From Verrucomicrobiota bacterium (GTDB lineage: Bacteria > Verrucomicrobiota > Verrucomicrobiia > Chthoniobacterales > SZAS-18), in contig JAFEGM010000059.1 of the NCBI GenBank assembly GCA_018240025.1, positions 34,744 through 93,813 of the forward strand: a DNA stretch of 59,070 bases, given 5' to 3'. Every line of letters starts with the position of its first letter. Within the stretch, counting starts at the first letter, position 1. The notes under the pieces were generated by a model. The model worked only from the letters and a program-made list of their open reading frames with translations. It did not search any database and was not told the DNA's origin. This document shows positions 9,844 through 17,854 of this stretch, piece by piece. Made by a program: the position numbers and the translations under genes.

Positions 9844-11265
9844 ATGCTCTTCAATTCGCTGACGTTCATCGTCTTCTTCTCGGTCGTCCTCCTGGCCTTT
9901 TGGAACCTGCGGAACTGGGAGCTGCGCAAGAACCTGCTGCTGGTCGCCAGCTACCTTTTCTACGGGGCCTGGAATCCGCCCTTCGCGCTCCTGCTCTTCG
10001 GCACCACCGCGCTCGACTTCTGGCTGGGCGCCCGCATGGCCGAGGCCACCACGCCCGGGGCCCGACGCAGCTGGCTCATCGTCAGCCTGGCCTCCAACCT
10101 CAGCTCGCTCGGGTTCTTCAAATACGGCAATTTCCTGCTCGAGAATTTCACCTGGCTGGCGGCTCAGGCGGGCGTGACCTACGTGGCGCCGAAGCTCGAC
10201 ATCTTCCTGCCCGTCGGCATCTCGTTCTACACGCTGCACTCGCTCAGCTACACGCTGGACATCTACCGCGGCGCCATCCAGCCCACGCGCTCGCTGCGCG
10301 ACTTCGCGCTGGCCGTCTCTTTCTTCCCGCAGTTGGTGGCCGGGCCCATCGTGCGCGCGGCCGACTTCCTGCCGCAATGCGCGGCGCCGCCGGTTTGGAG
10401 CGAGCCGCGGTTCTGGTGGGGGCTGCTGCTGATGTCGCTCGGGCTCTTCGAAAAGGTCGTCCTGGCCGATACCCTCCTCGCGCCCACGGCCGATGCGGTC
10501 TTCGCCCATCCCGCCCCGCTCGTGCCGCTCGATGCCTGGACCGGAGTGCTGGCCTTCGCCGGTCAGATCTTCTTCGATTTCGCGGGCTACTCGACCTGCG
10601 CGATCGGCGCGGCCCTGATGCTCGGTTTTCATCTCCGCGACAATTTCCTTTTTCCCTATGCTGCCGTCGGTTTCTCCGACTTCTGGCGCCGCTGGCACAT
10701 CTCGCTTTCCACCTTCCTGCGCGACTACCTCTACATCCCGCTGGGCGGCAATCGCGCCGGCGCCGCCCTGGCCGCGCGCAATCTGGTCATCGTCATGTTC
10801 ATCGGCGGCCTCTGGCACGGCGCCGCCTGGACCTTCGTCGTCTGGGGGCTGCTGCATGGCGTTTATCTCGTCCTCGAGCATTTCCTCCGCTCGCTCTGGA
10901 AGGACGCGGCCTGGACCGATTCCCTCGGTGCCCGGCTGGCCGGCGCGGCGATCACCTTCGTCGGCGTCTGCGTGGCCTGGGTCTTCTTCCGCGCGACCGA
11001 CTTCGGCACCGCCGCGCGGCTGCTCGGCTCGATGTTCGGACAGATTCCCGGCGGCAACCTCCTGCTGCCCTCGCGTCAGCTGCTTTTCGTCGGGGTGGTG
11101 ATGGCGCTGCTGCTGCTCGCCCACTGGCGGCTGCGCGACACCACCATCGAGGCCGCCGTGGCGCGCCTGCCGCGGGTCGTCGTGGCCTTGCTTTGGATCC
11201 TGATGGTCGTCGCCGTCATTTTCGCCCAATCGAATGCAACCGCCTTCATCTACTTCCAATTCTGA
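9844..11265 (+). CDS. MBOAT-family O-acyltransferase (AlgI-like)
   Basis: A 473-residue polytopic membrane protein of the AlgI/DltB type, which moves acyl groups across the inner membrane to acetylate extracellular glycans. Family signatures are PVGISFYTLHSLSYTLDIYRG (about 123-143), SDFWRRWHISLSTFLRDYLY with conserved His285, and GGLWHGAAWTF with the second conserved His325. The downstream SGNH-like gene starts inside its last 32 bases in another frame. That pairing matches known export-acetylation modules in which the MBOAT protein supplies the acyl group and an SGNH protein performs final transfer. Which polymer is modified is not shown by the sequence. Confidence 0.9.
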   Translation: MLFNSLTFIVFFSVVLLAFWNLRNWELRKNLLLVASYLFYGAWNPPFALLLFGTTALDFWLGARMAEATTPGARRSWLIVSLASNLSSLGFFKYGNFLLENFTWLAAQAGVTYVAPKLDIFLPVGISFYTLHSLSYTLDIYRGAIQPTRSLRDFALAVSFFPQLVAGPIVRAADFLPQCAAPPVWSEPRFWWGLLLMSLGLFEKVVLADTLLAPTADAVFAHPAPLVPLDAWTGVLAFAGQIFFDFAGYSTCAIGAALMLGFHLRDNFLFPYAAVGFSDFWRRWHISLSTFLRDYLYIPLGGNRAGAALAARNLVIVMFIGGLWHGAAWTFVVWGLLHGVYLVLEHFLRSLWKDAAWTDSLGARLAGAAITFVGVCVAWVFFRATDFGTAARLLGSMFGQIPGGNLLLPSRQLLFVGVVMALLLLAHWRLRDTTIEAAVARLPRVVVALLWILMVVAVIFAQSNATAFIYFQF

Positions 11266-12331
11266 GTTCGACTTCGAGCGCGTGGTGCCGGCGCTGCCCT
11301 GGCGCGGTCTCGCCCTCAGCGTGCTCGCCGCCGCCGCCCTGGCCACGTTCGCCTGGGAGCTGACGGCGCGCGGGCTCGGCTACGGGCCCACGCTGAACGA
11401 CACCTCCGACCTCTGGGCGGATCGACGCAAGGCCGTGCAACCGGACTCGCTCGTCATCGTGGGCGATTCGCGCGCCTGGTTCGATCTCGACCTCGACGTC
11501 ATGCAGGCGTCGCTCGGTCAGCGCCCCATCCAGCTGGCCCTGCCCGGCAGCTGCGGGTATCCCGTCCTGGCCGAGCTGGCGGACGACCCCAAATTCCACG
11601 GTCGCGTCGTGGCCAGCTTCGTGCCCGGCATGTGGCTCGCGCCCGGCGGCCCGCTACTGGAGAACAGCAACAAGGCGCTCAAACGCTACCGCGATTGGAA
11701 CCTGGCCCAGCGCGCCGGCCACCAGCTCGGCATGCTGCTGGAGGAACGCCTCGCCTTCCTCAAGGAGGAGGATCTGGCCCTCGGCAAGCTGCTCGACCAC
11801 CTGCCCATCCCCGACCGCGCTGGGTTCCGCGCCCCGCCGCTGCTGCCCCCGTATTTCCAAACCGTCGACCGCGAGCGTCGCGCCCGCATGGTGCCGGCCT
11901 GCGCCCAACCCGGACCGCTGAACGATCGAGTGAAAAACGGCTGGCTGCCGCTCTTCACTCCGCCGCCGCCGCCGCCCAACGTCCCGCCCGAGCAGTTCAT
12001 GAAGGGGATGCTGGCTGCCATCGACAAGCGCTACAAGGACACCGCTGCCGCCGTGGCCAAGATCCGCGCCCGCGGCGGCGAGGTGGTCTTCGTGCGCTTC
12101 CCGATGACCGGTCCGCTCAAGGAGCACGAGGACCGGCAGACCCCGCGCGAGCGCACGTGGAATCGGCTGCTGCAGGAGACGAAGACGGCCGGCGTGCATT
12201 TCGAGGACCACCCCGAACTGGCCAGCTTCGACTGCCCGGAATACTCGCATCTCTCCGCGCCCGATTCGGTCGAGTTCACCAAGCGCCTGATGCCGCATTT
12301 GCAGGCCGCGCTGAAGGCCGCTCCGCGCTGA
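11234..12331 (+). CDS. Membrane-anchored SGNH-like protein, partner of the MBOAT acyltransferase
   Basis: A 365-residue protein with one N-terminal membrane segment (about residues 24-42) and a periplasmic domain. G77-D78-S79 (VIVGDSRAWFD) fits SGNH block I. Near the C-terminus CPEYSHLSAPDS contributes a histidine (His339) at the place of the DxxH block, but with Glu336 where Asp is usual. A run of six prolines (about residue 238 onward) interrupts the domain. The start is not certain: the ATG at 11234 lies inside the MBOAT gene, and GTG codons at 11282 are an alternative that keeps the anchor. The likely role is acetyl transfer to, or binding of, an exported glycan together with its upstream neighbour. 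Confidence 0.7.
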   Translation: MQPPSSTSNSEFDFERVVPALPWRGLALSVLAAAALATFAWELTARGLGYGPTLNDTSDLWADRRKAVQPDSLVIVGDSRAWFDLDLDVMQASLGQRPIQLALPGSCGYPVLAELADDPKFHGRVVASFVPGMWLAPGGPLLENSNKALKRYRDWNLAQRAGHQLGMLLEERLAFLKEEDLALGKLLDHLPIPDRAGFRAPPLLPPYFQTVDRERRARMVPACAQPGPLNDRVKNGWLPLFTPPPPPPNVPPEQFMKGMLAAIDKRYKDTAAAVAKIRARGGEVVFVRFPMTGPLKEHEDRQTPRERTWNRLLQETKTAGVHFEDHPELASFDCPEYSHLSAPDSVEFTKRLMPHLQAALKAAPR

Positions 12332-12833
12332 ACGGGGCAGGAAAGGCTTGTGTCGCCCCGGGCTCGACCCGTGAATGAGGCATGCCTGCGTCCCCGGTTT
12401 CCGACGGTCAGCGCCGAATTGGCCGCTTGCCGGACGCTCGGCGGCCCGAAAACGCGAAAGTACCCGTACCCCTGCGGAAACGGAGCTTTGCGGCGGGAAA
12501 GCGTCCCCTACCGGGCGGTGACGGGGACTTTCCTGCGGGAAAGTGCTTTCCCGGGCGTCGGCCCGCGGGGGTTCCGGCCGGAATGACGCCCCGGTCGCAC
12601 GTGAGCAGGCGCGTTCCAGCGGGAAAGCTTCCTCCCGGGCGCGTCTGCGGGCGCTTTCCTGGCGAAAAGCGCGCCCCGGAGCGCGGTGAGGGGTACTTTT
12701 CCGCCGGAAAGCTCCCAAAGGGACGCGAGGAGGGGTGCTTTCCCGATAAAAGGGCGACTGAACCCGCTCGCCCTTCTGGAAGGTTGTCCCGGGGCGACGC
12801 TGCAAACTCTCGCGCCGCCGCGCCCTATCGCTC
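12332..12833. other. 502-bp gap without a convincing gene, mostly occupied by a periodic repeat
   Basis: Between the SGNH gene and the P450 gene there is no ORF with recognisable homology. The gap is open over long stretches in several frames on both strands (for example 12382-12837 plus), which is expected when a repeat with a 42-bp period lacks stop codons. The central and right parts hold the array described separately; the first 110 bases show nothing I recognise. Confidence 0.6.
12444..12779. repeat. Degenerate 42-bp tandem array of TTTCC-N-GGAAA palindromes (7-8 units)
   Basis: Seven units start at 12486, 12528, 12570, 12612, 12654, 12696 and 12738, exactly 42 bp apart with no insertions or deletions; an eighth, poorer unit precedes them from 12444. 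Each opens with a variant of the 16-base palindrome CTTTCCTGCGGGAAAG (the unit at 12528 is perfect) followed by a variable GC-rich 26-base stretch. The palindrome is much better conserved than the rest. Forty-two bases is four helical turns, so all palindromes would face the same side of the DNA. It is also 14 codons, and translated frames show 14-residue repeats on both strands (FPAGK-type on plus, AFRQES-type on minus), so a coding origin cannot be excluded. Confidence 0.85.
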
Positions 12834-14135
12834 ATGAGCACGCTCCCGCCCGGCCGCAGTTCGTGGTGGCACATCCTGCCGAACACGTTCGCGGTCATGC
12901 ACGATGCGCCGGGTATCTTCAGCCGGATGCGGGCGGACTTTGGCGATCCTTTCCTGCTGCGGACCTACAACGGCCGCATCGTCTTCTCGTCCGAGCCCGA
13001 GGCGCTCCGGGCGCTGTTCACCGAGCCGACCGACACCTTCGACATCTTCGGCCGCCGCTCGCTCACGCCCCTGCTCGGGGTGCATTCCGTCCTGACCAAC
13101 GACCACGCCCCGCACACCCGCGCGCGCAAGCTGCTCATCCCTCCGCTGCACGGGCAGATGCTGGCCCGCCTGCAGGCCGACATGCGCGCGGCGGCCGAGG
13201 TCCGCACCGCGGAGGCGCGGGCCGCGGGGGAAATCGATGCCCTCGCCTGGTGCCGCGGCGTCGCGCTCGACGTCATCTTCCGGGCAGCCTTCGGCGTGCG
13301 GGATCCCTCGCTGCACCAGCGACTGCGCGTCGCGCTGGCGCGCATGACCGACGCCATCCATCCGGCCTTCATCTTCATCCCGGCGCTGCAGCGCGAATGG
13401 CTGCCGCAGTATCGGTATTTTCTCGCCCTGCGCGCCGAGTTCGACGCCCTCCTGCGCGAAGCGACCGACGCCGCCGCCAACGCCCCCGAATCGGCCAGCA
13501 GCGTGCTCAGTGCCTTGGTCAATGCCCGCGACGAGGCCGGGGAGAAGATGACCTGGCCCGAGTTGCGCGACCAAATGGTGACCATCCTCATCGCCGGTCA
13601 CGAAACCTCGGCGGTGGCCATGGCCTGGGCGCTGCATTTCATCCACGCCCGCCCGGAGATCGAGGAGCGTCTGCGCGCCGAACTCGCCGCCGCCCCGGGC
13701 GACTCGGCGGCCGAACTGCCCTACCTCGACGCCGTCTGCCACGAAGCCCTGCGGCTCTATCCCATCCTGGTCGAAGTCCTGCGCCAGCTGGCCGTGCCGT
13801 GGGAATGGTGCGGCTTTCGCCTGCCCGCGGGCTATTGCGTCGGCGCCGCCATCTGGACCGCCCATCGGCGCGAGGAGACCTACCCGGAACCCGAGACCTT
13901 CCGCCCCGAGCGCTTCCTCGAGCGTAAGTTCAGTCCTTTCGAGTTCGTCCCGTTCGGCGGCGGCCATCGCCGCTGCATCGGCGCCGCCTTCGCCCTGACC
14001 GAAATGCGCCTGGTGCTGCGCCATTTCCTGCAAAGCGGTCGCTGGACCCTGCACGACCGCACGACGCCCCCCATCGCCCGCCGCGCCCTCTTGATGGTCC
14101 CCGCCACCCCCATCACCCTCCGCACCGCCACCTGA
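12834..14135 (+). CDS. Cytochrome P450
   Basis: A 433-residue soluble P450 with all hallmarks: the I-helix oxygen-binding motif AGHETS, the K-helix EALR (ExxR), and the heme loop FGGGHRRCIG with ligand Cys381. There is no membrane anchor, as expected for a bacterial enzyme. No ferredoxin or ferredoxin reductase gene is nearby, so electrons must come from elsewhere. The neighbours (SGNH protein and, convergent, adk) do not suggest a substrate. The sequence looks like the fatty-acid/terpenoid-type CYP class common in bacteria, but I would not assign a substrate. Confidence 0.95.
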   Translation: MSTLPPGRSSWWHILPNTFAVMHDAPGIFSRMRADFGDPFLLRTYNGRIVFSSEPEALRALFTEPTDTFDIFGRRSLTPLLGVHSVLTNDHAPHTRARKLLIPPLHGQMLARLQADMRAAAEVRTAEARAAGEIDALAWCRGVALDVIFRAAFGVRDPSLHQRLRVALARMTDAIHPAFIFIPALQREWLPQYRYFLALRAEFDALLREATDAAANAPESASSVLSALVNARDEAGEKMTWPELRDQMVTILIAGHETSAVAMAWALHFIHARPEIEERLRAELAAAPGDSAAELPYLDAVCHEALRLYPILVEVLRQLAVPWEWCGFRLPAGYCVGAAIWTAHRREETYPEPETFRPERFLERKFSPFEFVPFGGGHRRCIGAAFALTEMRLVLRHFLQSGRWTLHDRTTPPIARRALLMVPATPITLRTAT

Positions 14136-14141
14136 GCGATT

Positions 14142-14175
14142 GCCTATCGCCTATCGCCTATCGCCTATCGCCTAT
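14142..14175. repeat. Heptanucleotide tandem repeat (GCCTATC, nearly 5 copies)
   Basis: GCCTATC is repeated four times perfectly plus a six-base partial copy, directly after the P450 stop codon. The repeat is uninterrupted, which suggests recent slippage. It lies outside coding sequence. Confidence 0.9.
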
Positions 14176-14179
14176 GCCG

Positions 14180-14194
14180 AGCCTCAGCGAGGCT
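14180..14194. terminator. Small hairpin between convergent P450 and adk
   Basis: AGCCTC-AGC-GAGGCT forms a perfect six-base-pair stem three bases past the adk stop codon. It is symmetrical and could serve both convergent genes, but has no T-run. Confidence 0.4.
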
Positions 14195-14196
14195 AG

Positions 14197-14826
14197 CTAA
14201 GCCGTGGGCAGATCGCCCAGTTCCATGATGCCCTCCAGGATCTCTTTCATCACGGCCACCGGCGGCTGGGTCGCATCGATCACCTTCGTCAGGCCGCGCG
14301 GTTTGTAGAAATCGAGCACCGGCTTGGTCTCGGTTTCGTAGGTCAGCAGGCGCTTGCGGATGACCTCCTCGTTGGCGTCATCGAGCCGGTTGTCCTTCAA
14401 GGCGCGCTTCTTCAGCCGGGCGATCAGCTTGTCCCGATCCGGGCAGGTCAGGTGGAACACCCGCTCCACCGAGATGTGCGAATCCATCAGCTCCGCCTGC
14501 CGCTGGTTGCGGGGAATGCCGTCCAGCACCAGGAAATCGATGTCCGGCTTGAAGCGTCCCGCATCGACCATGCGGTCGATGTGCTCGTCCCAGAGCTTGA
14601 CCGTCAGCTCGTCCGGCACCAGCTCGCCGCGGCTGGAATACTCGAGGAAAGCCTGGCCCAGCTCCGTGCGGGTATCGAGCGAGCGAAAGACCTCGCCGCA
14701 GGCGAAATGTACGAAGCGGGGAATGCCGCCCAACGCCGTGCCCTGCGTCCCCTTGCCGCTGCCGGGGGCGCCGAAAATGAGCAGGGTGCGATAGGGGTTG
14801 CGCCCGGGGGGAAGGGACGGAGCCAT
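14197..14826 (-). CDS. adk: Adenylate kinase
   Basis: A nucleoside monophosphate kinase of about 209 residues that converts ATP + AMP to 2 ADP in the cytoplasm. The P-loop GAPGSGKGTQ is at residues 19-28; FLVLDGIPRNQRQAELMD is the DGFPR-like motif of the family (here DGIPR); the LID is of the short, non-zinc kind. The ATG at 14826 and another at 14844 (six residues earlier) are both possible starts and neither has a clear Shine-Dalgarno. It stands alone instead of in the usual ribosomal-protein/secY neighbourhood, so the genome may have a second copy. Confidence 0.88.
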   Translation of the reverse strand: MAPSLPPGRNPYRTLLIFGAPGSGKGTQGTALGGIPRFVHFACGEVFRSLDTRTELGQAFLEYSSRGELVPDELTVKLWDEHIDRMVDAGRFKPDIDFLVLDGIPRNQRQAELMDSHISVERVFHLTCPDRDKLIARLKKRALKDNRLDDANEEVIRKRLLTYETETKPVLDFYKPRGLTKVIDATQPPVAVMKEILEGIMELGDLPTA

Positions 14827-14950
14827 GGGTGGGATGGTAAGCACCCGCCGATTCCCCTGAAAAGCGAAAATTCGCTAGTCGGGGATTTTTCACCCCAGCG
14901 CGGCCCGCGATCCGACCGCATTCCGCCCGCCTGAAAGCTCCGCGTCGACT

Positions 14951-15007
14951 CTTTGAGCTTTGGACTTCGGACTTCCTTCGAATTTCGAGCTTCGAGTTTC
15001 AAACTTT
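14951..15007. repeat. Low-complexity intergenic repeat made of TTCGA/TTGGA-like units
   Basis: A stretch of short degenerate 8-14-base units (CTTTGAGCTTTGGACTTCGG and similar) that is AT-richer than its surroundings, in the leader between adk and the divergent kinase-TPR gene. On the minus strand it reads as the peptide KLEARNSKEVRSPKLKES. I recall similar EARNSK/SEIRNPK-type spurious peptides from interspersed repeats in PVC-group genomes, but could not check this. Confidence 0.5.
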
Positions 15008-15050
15008 CCTCCATGCGTCCGCCGGGCGGTCGTGTTCTAATGCGCGTCGC

Positions 15051-17378
15051 ATGTCAGGTCTTCCCGGAGCGCAGGGCGAGTTGACGACGTTGGCCCCGAC
15101 TCTCGTCGTGCCGCGCGCGGGAGAGCTATTTGCGGGCTACGAGCTGCTCGAGGAAGTCGCGCGCGGCGGCATGGGGATGGTCTTCCGCGCCCGCAAACCA
15201 GGGGCCAGCGAGGACGTGGCGCTGAAGATGATCCTGCCCTTCCGACTGAACACGCCGGGGATCATCGAGCGCTTCCGCGTCGAAACCGCCGCGGTGGCGA
15301 AGCTGAAACACGCCAACCTCCTGCCCATCTACGAAAGCGGCGAACATCTCGGCCTGCCGTTCTTCAGCATGAAATTCGCGGCCCATGGGAGTCTGGCCAC
15401 GGCCATCGGGCGCTTCGTGGGCGACTTCCGCCGCTCCGCCGCCATCCTCGTCCCGGTGGCCGATGCGGTGCATTACGCGCACCAGCACAAGATCATTCAC
15501 CGCGACCTCAAGCCGGCCAACATCCTGCTCGACGAACAGGATACGCCCTACGTGAGCGACTTCGGCCTCGCCAAGGCGCTGGGGCCGGATTCGGGCTCGC
15601 TGGCCCTGACCCAGGCGAATGCGGTCATCGGCACGCCCCACTACGCGGCGCCCGAACAGTCGGGTGCGGTCAGCGAGAGGCTGACGCCGTCGGCCGATGT
15701 CTTCAGCCTCGGCGCCATCCTTTTCGAACTCTGCAGCGGGCAGCCGCCCTGGGCCGGCTCGACCATGTTCACCATCCTCAAGCGTTCGGCCGAGGAAGGC
15801 GCGCCGCCGCTGCGGGAGTCGTGCCCGCGCGCGCCCCGAGAGCTGGAAATCATCTGCCAGCGCTGCCTGCAGGCCGATCCCGCTCTGCGCTATCCGACCG
15901 CGGCGGCCTTCCGCGAGGATCTCCAGCGCTATCTCGAGGGCCGGCCGCTGGCTTCCTTCTCGCCGCCCTTCGCCGCGCGGGCGCGGCGATTTGCGCGTCG
16001 GCGCAAATGGTGGCTGGCAGCCGCCGGCGGTCTGGCGCTGGCCGCCAGCGGGCTCGGGCTCGGGCTGAGCATGCGGGAGGCGACGCCGAACATCGATCTG
16101 ACCGGCACCCAGAGCCAAGAGGCGCTCTATTTCATCAAGCGCAGCCTGGAGATCAATCCGACCACGAACATCGCCGAGCGCCGGCATCTGGAATCGACCC
16201 AGGAAATGCTGCTCCGCGCGCTGAAGGCCGATCCGGAATACGCCGCAGCCCACGCTGAACTCTCGCGTGTGCACAGCCAGATCTACTGGCACTTCCACGA
16301 TCGCAGCGAACAGCGGGCCGAGCAGGCCCGCACGGCCGCCGAGGAGTCGCTCCGCCTCAAGCCCGGCTACGGGCGGGGCCTGCTCGCGCTGGCCGAGTAC
16401 CACTTCCGCGTCCGGCGCGAAGACGCCCGGGCGGTGGAGTTGCTCGAGCAGGCCAGGTCGAAGTCCCCGCGCGATCCGGACGTCTACAATCTGATGCAGC
16501 TGGTGGCCAAGCGGCAGGGGCGCTGGGCGGATGCAGTCGCGTCCGCCAAGCGGCTGACCGAGCTGCGGCCGACCAATGCGGCCGATCATTTCTACCTCGG
16601 CATCACCTACGACACGATGCGCCGGTATCCCGAAGCGATCGCGCAGTACGACCGCGCCATGTATCTGGCGCCCGATCGCGGCGAATACCTGCTGCCACGC
16701 GCGCTCTCCTTCTTCCGCTGGAAGGGCGAGCTGACCGAACTCGGCAAATGGGTCCAACGCATTCCCCTGCCCCAGCCGGCGATCGGCTCCGCCGCGCGCC
16801 CGCCGGCCAGCGCGGAGTCGAGCGGCGGTTACGACGAACGCTTCTGGACCCGCTACAGCTATTACCGCTGGCTGCGGCAGACCGACCTGATGCGTCGCCT
16901 GGTGGAGTCGAAAGCCCCTGGCTGGGCCTACGTCGACAAGACCCTCTGGATTCCCCGCAGCCAGCTCCTGGCGCAGATCGCCGCTCTGGAGGGTCGCAGC
17001 GCCGAGGTGCCCGCCTTGCTGGAGGAAGCGCACGCCCAGCTCGCCGCCCGGGTCGCGGCCGGTCCGGAGGAAGCCCGGGTGCTGGCCTCGCTCGGGACGG
17101 TGCTCGCGCTACAAGGTCGCCGGGCCGAGGCGCTCCAGGCCGGGCAGCGCGCGGTCGAACTGATGCCGGTGGACAAGGAGCCCATCTTCGGCCCGGACGT
17201 GCAGGCCTCGCTGGCGGAAATCTGCCTGCTCTGCGGCGAGAGCGACCGCGGGATCCGGCTCTTGCGCGACCTGCTCGGGCGCCCGGGCGACCTGACTTCG
17301 CATGAGCTGCGGCTCGATCCGCGCTGGGATTTTGCGCGTCAGGTGCCGGGCTTCGCGGCCCTGACCGGCCCGCCGTAG
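15051..17378 (+). CDS. Serine/threonine protein kinase with C-terminal TPR region
   Basis: A 775-residue Hanks-type kinase. The glycine loop ARGGMG is at 37-42, the catalytic lysine at 59, [11 protein letters not shown] with Asp152, VSDFGLAK with Asp170 and GTPHYAAPEQ about 194-203; all are intact. One membrane segment (about 320-341) follows a basic patch, placing the rest of the protein (about residues 345-775) in the periplasm. That part contains tetratricopeptide-like helical pairs (LLRALKADPEYAAAHAEL and HFYLGITYDTMRRYPEAI). Kinase plus a single membrane segment plus TPR is common in PVC bacteria. The TPR part probably binds a partner protein; no substrate is evident. Confidence 0.88.
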   Translation: MSGLPGAQGELTTLAPTLVVPRAGELFAGYELLEEVARGGMGMVFRARKPGASEDVALKMILPFRLNTPGIIERFRVETAAVAKLKHANLLPIYESGEHLGLPFFSMKFAAHGSLATAIGRFVGDFRRSAAILVPVADAVHYAHQHKIIHRDLKPANILLDEQDTPYVSDFGLAKALGPDSGSLALTQANAVIGTPHYAAPEQSGAVSERLTPSADVFSLGAILFELCSGQPPWAGSTMFTILKRSAEEGAPPLRESCPRAPRELEIICQRCLQADPALRYPTAAAFREDLQRYLEGRPLASFSPPFAARARRFARRRKWWLAAAGGLALAASGLGLGLSMREATPNIDLTGTQSQEALYFIKRSLEINPTTNIAERRHLESTQEMLLRALKADPEYAAAHAELSRVHSQIYWHFHDRSEQRAEQARTAAEESLRLKPGYGRGLLALAEYHFRVRREDARAVELLEQARSKSPRDPDVYNLMQLVAKRQGRWADAVASAKRLTELRPTNAADHFYLGITYDTMRRYPEAIAQYDRAMYLAPDRGEYLLPRALSFFRWKGELTELGKWVQRIPLPQPAIGSAARPPASAESSGGYDERFWTRYSYYRWLRQTDLMRRLVESKAPGWAYVDKTLWIPRSQLLAQIAALEGRSAEVPALLEEAHAQLAARVAAGPEEARVLASLGTVLALQGRRAEALQAGQRAVELMPVDKEPIFGPDVQASLAEICLLCGESDRGIRLLRDLLGRPGDLTSHELRLDPRWDFARQVPGFAALTGPP

Positions 17379-17439
17379 AATCGGCCCGCGGGCGGCGATT
17401 CTCCCCTTGCACCCGGGCCGGACCGTGCCAAACGCGCGC

Positions 17440-17787
17440 ATGCCATTTCCGCGCCTCTTCCGCTTCGTTTGCATCCTGCTGGTCGGCTGCCTGCTGGTGC
17501 CGCCCATGGAAGCGCTGGCCGCCCGCAAGTCCAAGCGCTCGGGCTCGACCAAGAAGTACTCGAAGAGCAAGAAGTCCAAGCGCGCGAAGCTGGTCAAGCG
17601 CAGCAAGGGGAAGCGCGGGAAGTACGTGAAGTCGAGCCGCGGCAAGCGGGGCAAATACGCCGTCCGCGGCAAGGGCAAGCGCGCCCGGCGGGTCGATTAC
17701 TCCGCCCGGCCTTCGAAGCCGCAGCGCCGCTCCAGCGAGCTGCCGATGACGTACGCCGAGTGGGAGAAGCAGCAGCGCCGTCGCTGA
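17440..17787 (+). CDS. Small exported Lys/Arg-rich protein
   Basis: A 115-residue protein starting at the ATG at 17440 (a TTG lies 11 codons upstream). Residues 1-27 form a clean signal peptide (FVCILLVGCLLVPPMEALA). The remaining 88 residues contain 20 Lys and 17 Arg in short repeats such as KSKKSKRAK and GKRGKY, then a less basic tail ending in MTYAEWEKQQRRR. I do not recognise a family. The composition resembles histone tails or polycation-binding proteins but the signal peptide points outside the cytoplasm, so binding of an acidic surface polymer or extracellular DNA is a guess. Confidence 0.7.
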   Translation: MPFPRLFRFVCILLVGCLLVPPMEALAARKSKRSGSTKKYSKSKKSKRAKLVKRSKGKRGKYVKSSRGKRGKYAVRGKGKRARRVDYSARPSKPQRRSSELPMTYAEWEKQQRRR

Positions 17788-17854
17788 CGCGCGCGGCCCG
17801 TTTTTCGCCGGGTGGCGGGGTTGCCGGCGGACGGAGGACAGGCAAATTCGGCCG

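Noticed and set aside
9682..11346. 554-codon minus-strand frame opposite the MBOAT gene
   Set aside because: Low-complexity acidic/basic antisense product; the plus strand encodes an unmistakable MBOAT protein.
12444..12779. CRISPR array
   Set aside because: The units are contiguous and degenerate with a conserved palindrome and variable filler; there are no identical repeats of 24-40 bases separated by unique spacers, and no cas genes.
12382..12837. 151-codon plus-strand frame with FPAGK repeats ending at the P450 start
   Set aside because: Its repeat arises from the 42-bp array, which is also open in other frames and on the other strand; there is no ribosome site and no known domain. Kept as an alternative reading of the array rather than a gene.
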